Assembly: GCA_930367205.1 (NCBI GenBank)
Contig: OV884009.1
Location: 103,809,189-103,873,188 of the forward strand
Length of the DNA stretch: 64,000 nucleotides
Direction of reading: 5' to 3'
From: Acanthosoma haemorrhoidale
Lineage: Eukaryota > Arthropoda > Insecta > Hemiptera > Acanthosomatidae
In this document: piece by piece, positions 56,605-64,000 of the stretch
Layout: each line of letters begins with the position of its first letter
How positions within the stretch are numbered: the first letter of the stretch is position 1
Notes under the pieces: generated by a model
Databases searched by the model: none
What the model saw: the letters and a program-made list of their open reading frames with translations, nothing else
What the model was told of the DNA's origin: nothing
Made by a program: the position numbers and the translations under genes

Positions 56605-58690
56605 TTGCTATTAACATCAGATAGTGAGTGATGGCATTTAGGAAATAATAATAATTCATTTTTTATATTTATTTTATTTCATTCTATTAAAGCCGATGAA
56701 TATAAACAAAGCTAGAGTGTTACAAGCGGAGGATGAGGGAAATTCCACTTATAAAACAAAAGTACGTGTTAAAAGAAGAAGAATGAATAATTCTTAATAA
56801 TTTTTGCTTAATGAAATTGAATGATTTTTACAATTCAATAATTATAAAAGTGGTGTAAGTCCATTTACGGCCCAGAAATAATATATTATTTTAGTTAAAT
56901 TCATTGAAACATTGCCAAAATTAGTACAATTTATTTATATTTTAATTGACCCTTGTATAATAAGTCTTTTAATTGACTAAACTACGAACCTTTTTATACC
57001 TCGAAAGAATAAAAAAATGGGCTTAAACCACTTTCAAAATCAACTGTCCCTACGTATCACACTCGAGTTGAATTTTTGAAATATTTTAATAATTCCGTTC
57101 GATTGTACCACATAATTCATTGTATATTTTATCCTGAATTATATTGTAATATATAATAAATATATCAGCTGCTTTCTCTTTTTCTCACTGCCTTATTTTG
57201 AAAGGCTATTTGAAGTGAAAAATTTTTGTTGAAAAGAAAGGGAAAAAGTGATGGTCCACTGCCCCCCGTCTACTTCGGCCGCAGGCCCACCCCAGACTCA
57301 GGCAATTTTGTAAAGTCGCTTTCTAAGTTAAATAATAAAAGAAACCCACATCGTTCTACAAAGTGGATTCCCCCACCCAACTCGTTTTCTGTGGACTCTT
57401 AATTAAATGAACCGACTAGAAAAGCAAACTGCATTTTAAATGACCTGTAATTTCAAAAGTATACTCTTGATGTAATGAAGTGCCTTTGCTCCCTCTTTTT
57501 ATTTATAGCTTGGAAAATATTCCTCTTCTGGCCGTCTTATTTAATTGAGGTCTTCTTTAAAACCATCGTTTTAATAATTACCCATTCTTTGATTTTTTAT
57601 TTATTCATTGATATTAGTAATTACACTTGTAACAGAGTGGCCTAATTATTCAAAGATTACACAACGTTTAAATGTTGAATTCTTGAAGTTTAATAATATA
57701 GCTTAAAATATTTTCTGATCTCGATTGGAAAGGTTTTAATTTTAAACAGGTACTGGACAATCTTCTTCCGTTTGTTTCCATGATAGCACTCGTAAAAATT
57801 TTCCACTCGACCTGAATGTTTATAGGTGCATTCAACAACTAACTCACTAGTTTGTTTTATAAGTCAAGGTTATGGTAAAACATAAATATCTAGAGATGAT
57901 CTCGGTACAAGCCCATGTCGTCTGGGATGAAATTTTGAACTCCTTGATTTTGAACTTAATTCCTTCAATGATAATGGTTGGAGAAGCTACTTGTGAAAGC
58001 AACAGCTTCTTTACAGACAAATTCGGACTTACCACGAAGTGCACTCTAAACTCAAGATAATATCTACACGGACCATCCTGTTATCCTACGAATAAATGAG
58101 TAATTAATAATGCTCGAGGGACAAGTAGAGTAAACGCACTTCGTCAGAGCGCGCCAACCATGCTGCCGACCATCACAGGGAATAACGAATACAGATTCCT
58201 TATTGTGGAATCGGTAATAATCAATCTGTATATATCAACTAATAAAGGGTTTTGAAAAAAACAAAAACGTTTTTATATTATTATTAGCCAGTTTCAAAAC
58301 TGACTTAAGTTATTTAGCCTAAACCCCTTCTGATAAGGGTAGATTAAAGGGGAAAAACGGTATACCAGCCACATCATATTTTTTGTCATAATTTCAAGAA
58401 AACTTTTAAAATTTAATCGTTTCAAAATTGCAATAATTTTCATTATCAGGTGGGCTTTTATGGATTCAGTTTGAGCATGAGTTTTTCTGTATTTCGTGTT
58501 CAGTTTAAAGTGTGTCTTTTAGTTATATGTGCGTAAAAATTTGTAGAGTTAATTTTCAAATTTCGACAATTTTTCTACTTTTATTCTAATCTATCGAATG
58601 CGAGTATTTTACTAGTAGCGAGTATTTTAGTACAATGTTTTTCGTTGAATAGTAAACTCAAATTTTAAAATTCAGCCAGTTTTTTTAAAT
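56605..58690. other. non-coding sequence
   Basis: No gene seen. A GC-richer patch at 57245-57310 (GCCCCCCGTCTACTTCGGCC) and another at 58130-58180 stand out from AT-rich background without identifiable content. Confidence 0.45.
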
Positions 58691-59200
58691 GCCACTACCT
58701 ATATCGGAGTTAACTTGAATTCTGTTTTAGGGCTGCTTGCTACTAATTTTGAGCCTAATTTTAACGATAAGTCTTTTCGTTAAGTGGGCAGCTCAAATTT
58801 AGGGTCTTAGAGGTCGTCAGTTCTGGAAACGTAATTACGTTTTGTAAGCACATCTATCGAACGCTACTACTTTCAGCCATAAGATTTTTTGTTAAATGGT
58901 TTCAACCAAAATTTAAAAATTTGGTAAGTTTTCGAATTGCAACCAACCACCTACATCGTCAGTTAACTCGAATTCCGTTTCAGGGTGGCATGGTTCAAGT
59001 TTTGAGCCCAGTTTCAATCGTAAGTCTTATCGTTTGAATGCACCGCACACATTTGGTTACTTTAGCGCCGTCAGTTTATAAAACGCAACCAGGTACGCGG
59101 TCGGTTAATGTGATTCCCCTTTTAGGAACACATACTACATACCGTATCAAAATTTCAATTGTATGTGTTCTCTTTAAATGAAACTCCAGATTTCGCCAGA
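58690..59200 (+). repeat. diverged tandem repeats
   Basis: The block AGTTAACT.GAATTC.GTTT.AGGG.TGC....TTTTGAGCC.A.TTT.AA.CG.TAAGTCTT.TCGTT recurs at about 58707 and 58959, with a weaker third copy at about 59103. Neighbouring TAAGTGGGC/GAATGCACC and CGTCAGTT segments repeat as well. Confidence 0.6.
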
Positions 59201-59833
59201 CCAGACTTCAATTTAAATTTTCATATATAAAGAACGGTTTTCAAACGACTGCCAGAGCTGTCGTTGTAAGTTGTTCATTCAGACGAGGATTATTTATCAT
59301 TTAAAATAGTTCTGAGCTGTATGTTCTTCTGTTGAGTGGATCCGTGCCCTCCTCTGTATAAGGAATTAGCTAGTATCAGCACGATCCCAGATAAAGCAGA
59401 AATCCAACGTCTATTGGGTCAGTCCTCATCGCGCGTAATAAACGTATTGTTTTTCTTGTTCTGAGGTCGTGATCCATAATCATCACCTATGTGGCTCTGC
59501 TACTACTGTTTCAGTGCCTGTAAAAACAGCCGGTATAATGTGGGTAAGTGGATTTCTTAAATGATTGAGAATAAACTACTCAGAATTTTTTGACAAAATG
59601 AACCACATGGAGCACTCTAAATTGCTCTCAAGTATAAAAAAATAAAATTGTTACCTTTTTCAATGAGCCTTCAACATGAAAAAAAAAACTGAATATTAAA
59701 TCCAATATAACTCAGAGTTTATTAAAACATATTTTTTACGGGCTCTATAGTAGACGACTCAGGCAGGCGAAAGCCGACTTTGGGTTCGGTGATTTGAATT
59801 ATGAATTAAATTTTTCTTCTTTTTAATTATATA

Positions 59834-60614
59834 TGTAGCGAGCGCCAACCATATGTGTAAATTACCCTATACTCTGGTGCAACTAATGTATTGTAATTAG
59901 ATGTAAATCATTGTTTTCTAGTAATAAATCATGGAGATATCGGCAGTCATAAAACAAGTAACAGAGGGTCGAAGGTCCAGCAATAAAACCTGGGAGGGTA
60001 AGCCACCTGCCCCCTAATAAAACGGAACCGGCAGACATTTGGTCACCTTCCGGTGGTCATAAAACCTAAGTAGGTGAGTCCCTAGCGGCTATAAAACACG
60101 CACTTTTAGGCCCACAGTCATAAACCTAAGGGGTATTGGCCACCTGGGCATCATAAAACATACCCCGTTCAGCCGATTCCACCTTCCACTAGGAATCTCC
60201 TCAGCCGCACTACTCGGTCGCTTTACGCCAGGACCGCTTGGCCCTGGAAGACAGACACTTAGACTCCTCGTCAGCCTACTCTCTCTTCAGCGCCGCTGAG
60301 CCCGTCACCCTATTTCTCAGCCGCCTTGCAGACCCTCTGGCGCCTTGACCTGTTACGCTGCCGATCTCCCGCCCGAACTCTGAAAACTGGTCTTAGTCTT
60401 TATGAACCTCTGAACCTCTTCTCCTGAACACAGTGTATTGTCGGGACACATTCCTATCAATAAAATGGAGTCAGATATTAACGCCGACATGGAACATGGT
60501 CCATGTTATAAACTACAACAATCCGCACTTGTCACCAGGGCTAGAGTGATTAGACACTCCCCTAGTGACGCCCCCGACAATTGGTGACCCTCGGCGTGAT
60601 CAAGACACCCGACA
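59834..60614 (+). mobile_element. lone LTR with leftover primer site
   Basis: Starts TGTAGCGAGCGCCAACC and ends ..CACCCGACA, flanked by ATATA on both sides (weak evidence in AT-rich DNA). About 40 bases before the end stands CCCGACAATTGGTGACCCTCG, the typical LTR-end/primer-binding junction of insect Gypsy-type elements, so a short piece of leader remains between two copies of the LTR tail. No coding. It is GC-rich relative to the flanks. Confidence 0.65.
59949..60159 (+). repeat. periodic ATAAAAC array in the LTR
   Basis: ATAAAAC at 59949, 59983, 60017, 60059, 60091, 60120 (ATAAACC) and 60153. Spacing is 29-42 bases, mostly 32-34. The segments between are diverged versions of a GG..GGTGAGTCCC-like unit. 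Confidence 0.75.
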
Positions 60615-60619
60615 ATATA

Positions 60620-61383
60620 TATTAGTGAAATGATACTCAAGGGCGTAAAAAGTGATGAAATCAAATCATAAGCTTGTCTACGCGATTATTTTTTTTTTAT
60701 GCTGTTAGCATATTTGTTTTTTTTAGTAATTTTTTTTTTATTGATGTCTTAACAATGGTGAAAATCCGGACTTAATTCATTAAATACGCTCTGATCTGAG
60801 CCGTGCCGTGAGGAATCTTGAAAGGTCGCTCGCGGAACCTGCCCGTCTTTTTGACTTTTTATTTTCTTAGTTACCGTTATTGTATTTCAACAAACTTACA
60901 ATTTCGATGTGGTCTTAATTACACCTTTTAAGTTCCAGACAGAATTGAAACTAGAAATGCTTCCTTTATGTTTGCCAACTAAAAGTAATGGCAATTGTTT
61001 GTTATTTTGTTTGATATCGTTTTTTAATACCATCATATAAAGTAAACTAATCTATCAATTACCACCTCGGCAATTAAGGGAAAGGGATTTGTAGACATAG
61101 AGGTTTCGGAGGGAGAAGGGAGTTGAGATGGAAAGGGGCTCAATCCGAGTGTAAACTGCCAGCTCATCTAAGTGCTAAACCAAATACCCAGTTAAATTCC
61201 TACCCGCAACATGGTGTTTGCAAAGCTCTAATTACTAATTACCCAAAGAGGTTCACTGTAGAGAAGTGATTAAAGATTTTTCCGCTGTTCACTAATTACT
61301 CTGCCCCTGCTATTTACCTTGTGACTTGTTTTTTCCATCTTGTCCTGTCTTTTCATAGATTACTCAATTAATTTATTAAAAAA
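60620..61383. other. non-coding sequence with TAATTA cluster (61225-61300)
   Basis: Mostly AT-rich. 61130-61320 is more balanced in composition and holds CTCTAATTACTAATTACCC and CACTAATTACTCTGCCCC, three homeodomain-type TAATTA/TAATTAC cores within 75 bases. It could be a conserved regulatory element or chance. Confidence 0.3.
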
Positions 61384-62343
61384 TAAAAATATCCCGATAA
61401 TTCGTATTGTCAAGGGGCTGACTGTTTGGTACGAATTATCGGGAGTACAAAATTAAATAACGTATTAGTGCAAACATGTATGTATTAAGTAGTATGTACA
61501 ATGTAGTAAGGATAAAAACTATGCAATAAACACTGCTTAATACTGAACTAAACAATAAACAATACATGCAATAAAAAATATGTACATACTTATGTTCTAG
61601 ATTAAATATACACCAATCATTTGTTTTTTGACGCAATCCTTGCAGACCGGTATTGTCAATTACTTTGTATATTACCTCCAACTGGTAGATTTAAATTCCT
61701 TGCTTGCACGAACCACTTTTTTAAGTTCTTTTCAAGTTGTGGGTAATCACCAGTCTTGGAGCGTTTTACTTTGCTGCTTGATGTCTGGGTAGTGATTTTG
61801 TCTTTGTTCTTCAGGACTGATGTGATCGTGGAACGAGGGACGTTAAAACGCTTGGATACGTCAATTTGCTTAAAGCCACTGGCGTTTATGATTTCTTGTT
61901 TCTCTTCAATAGAGACGCTGACTTTTTTTTGGAGGCATGGTTACGTATCACAACGATAACGAAAACTAGACTGAACTGTAGAAACGAAAGAAAAGCTTCC
62001 TAAAACTTTCCCTCCCTCCCCTCCTTATTTCCTTTCAGTAAAAAGAGTACGAATTACATATGGGATTTCCTAGAAAACATTTATCTCTCATTCTGCTCTC
62101 TGGGCTCTCACTGTCATCTTTCCCTTTCTTGAAACAGTACGAATTAACGATATTTTTAAGCTGGAAATACGTATTATAAGATGTTTTAAATGACCTCGAG
62201 CATAAAAATAATACGAATTACCGAGGGGACTGAAATGTATTGTTGTTATACCAATTACCGGGATTTTCTCTGGGGACCGGCAAATTTGTACAAATTAGCC
62301 GGAAATATGAATAATCGGGATACGAAATGTCGGGATTCTAATG
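61384..62343 (-). mobile_element. Tigger/pogo-like element, decayed (family B, second copy)
   Basis: Left end ATCCCGATAATTCGTATTGT and subterminal GGTACGAATTATCGGGAGTA are almost identical to 32808-32870. The right 200 bases parallel 34130-34306. It ends GGGATTCTAATG with TA following (62344-62345). The left terminus is eroded, so the start is approximate. Confidence 0.85.
61680..61946 (-). pseudogene. Tigger-like transposase, N-terminal relic
   Basis: ATG near 61946 (MPPKKK). A one-base frameshift in the A run follows, then VSIEEKQEIINASGFKQIDV, SKRFNVPRSTITSVLKNKDK and KKWFVQARNLNLP. This is the CENP-B-type helix-turn-helix followed by the start of the second HTH. The DDE domain is deleted. 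It complements the copy at 33 kb, which keeps only the C-terminal part. Confidence 0.85.
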
Positions 62344-62345
62344 TA

Positions 62346-64000
62346 TTTGTACAAATACTTGATTTAATTCCCAGTACGAAGTAAGCCATACTTTCCGTGT
62401 AGGGCGGAAGTGGATTATTTTTTCTATTAATAAATTCAGAATATCTAGAATTGTGGCCTTATCCAAAAGGAGAATCTCTAATCCACCCATACACGAACGA
62501 GGCACGAAGCTTCTTCATTTTGCCTGTAGTGGGGGGGCAACAACGATAGTATCGATATTTTATCATACCGATTTAAAGGAGAAAAACATTAGTTTACTCT
62601 AAAATTAGGGATTAGAATACAAATATGGCAGGTTTCAGATGTTATTAACAAAATAATTTATTACTAACTTTATTATTGTTACTATAAATTATTTATTGAT
62701 TAATAAATAATTTGTAATTATTTTTCAGTATTTTTTGTAAGGCAAAAGGAGAAATTAAAGTAAAATATGAAATTTAATTTTATTAAAAAATAACAACATG
62801 AAAACACGTTCAGATAAACATTTTGTGTTAAAACGAAACGTTCTTCGAACTTCGAATGTCTAGTCATAACGGTTCAATTACTGGAACAAATCTCATAGTG
62901 AAGAGGGTTCTGTCAACAGTTCTAGGAATTAAACCAGGACGAAAATAAACTATCGATAATTCGATAAGAAGAAATTTGGTCCAGTATCTCAACTTCCCTT
63001 AGTAGTAGTCCCGATTTTTCCAAAACTCTTCATTGAAAAAATAGTTAAATCTCAAATTTCCACCTTTCAAGAAATCCCCTCCAATTCGGCTACTGGCCTT
63101 GATCATATACGCAATATGCTCTTATCATAATAACGCAATATCTCCATTCGGCCAATTATTATAATGATTCATCCCTGGCCTCTCCTAGGTAGTAGTAGTA
63201 CTCTTTGAAATTTGACAATTGGCAACTCCTTTCGGTTTAAAAATATTATTTATGTAAATGCAAAATGTAACGGTAGTAGGTTATAACGTTAGATTAAGAT
63301 TTAATATGCTGAAATTGGCAATGGACATAATAGATACTTTATTGCCAGATTCAACTTCAAAATTCTTAGTTTATTATATCATTTGACTTGTATTTGAAAC
63401 GGAATATCTATTATTTATTGAATTAATGAAAAAGTTAGACTCATTAGTAATCACGGTATTTACCGAATTAATTGAGAAATTATCGCTGTCATGTTTTTCA
63501 TCGACTCTCATCATACTGGCTTTCTAAGATGAGCTGATTTTCCGCATTTTCAGCGCTTCAAACGCTCCTTTGACCTGTACTCCCTATACCGTTATCCTAG
63601 CATAAGTTTTGAAGGCCAAGTTTCAAAATTATTGACTTTTTTTTTACCTGTTTGAATTTTAAAATTTGGACTTTGTTAATGTTAACAGTTAAAGCATTGT
63701 AGATTTTATTTTGCTTCTTAGCTGCTTCAAGAGCTATCAAATGGCTTTCTCGAATGTAATGGGATGTAATTGTTGAAAAAGGTGCGTCAACCGCAGTGAA
63801 AATTAATCTTATCGTGTTTTAATTTAGGAATTGTTTAGAATTTATCCCTGGGTATTGGTCCACTAAAACTATGACTATGTTATGATTTTGTGCTAGCATT
63901 TTTGTCAATTTTATGAAATTATCAGAGGTTTGAGTTCTTGATGTAACCATATGTAAACCATCCTAAACCAATCCTTGATTTTTTTCTTGATTTGTTTTTT
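62346..64000. other. non-coding sequence to window end
   Basis: AT-rich. No exon, RNA or repeat recognised. No sign of the second SANT domain of the corepressor. Confidence 0.45.

Noticed and set aside
1..64000. CRISPR arrays, operons, prokaryotic promoters
   Set aside because: The sequence is clearly nuclear eukaryotic DNA with spliced genes; no regular repeat-spacer array was seen.

Overview
The window is AT-rich nuclear DNA from an animal, most likely an arthropod. It has split genes with GT-AG introns, an NCoR/SMRTER-type corepressor, and a transposon mix (mariner, Tigger/pogo, hAT, Jockey-like LINE, LTR elements) typical of arthropod genomes. I cannot name the species from the sequence alone.

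Region 1-5.9 kb is repeat DNA. It holds a large, imperfect inverted repeat (about 1.08-2.0 kb against 3.9-4.93 kb), tRNA-like SINE fragments and an exact 67-bp direct repeat.

Region 5.9-32 kb carries, on the + strand, twelve phase-consistent exons of the N-terminal part of a nuclear receptor corepressor (NCoR/SMRT; Smrter in flies). They encode about 600 residues, from the Pro/Tyr-rich N-terminus through the TBL1/GPS2-type coiled coil to the first SANT domain (deacetylase-activating domain) and a Lys/Glu-rich linker. A thirteenth, 39-codon cassette exon is possible at 23.65 kb. Neither the start codon nor anything after the Lys/Glu-rich exon (second SANT domain, receptor-interaction motifs) is visible. 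The introns hold a mariner nested in a decayed Jockey-like LINE, a SINE, a decayed copy of a widespread transposon-associated protein family, minisatellite arrays in inverted orientation, and Tigger-derived MITEs.

Region 32-43 kb has a mariner MITE, a decayed Tigger copy, an intact intronless BTB/two-zinc-finger gene on the - strand with a GC-rich promoter, and a complete Tigger/pogo element with perfect inverted repeats and a 540-codon transposase ORF.

Region 43-64 kb is almost entirely mobile DNA and its debris. It includes a decayed protein of another transposon-associated family, a Jockey ORF1 zinc-knuckle fragment, and a 3.24-kb hAT element with a perfect 8-bp target duplication but a frameshifted transposase. 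It also includes a 3.4-kb non-autonomous LTR element (5-bp target duplication, primer binding site, coiled-coil Gag-like ORF), a lone LTR with a periodic ATAAAAC array, tandem diverged repeats, and another Tigger copy. If the corepressor continues past the window, the BTB gene and these elements lie inside a giant intron of more than 32 kb.
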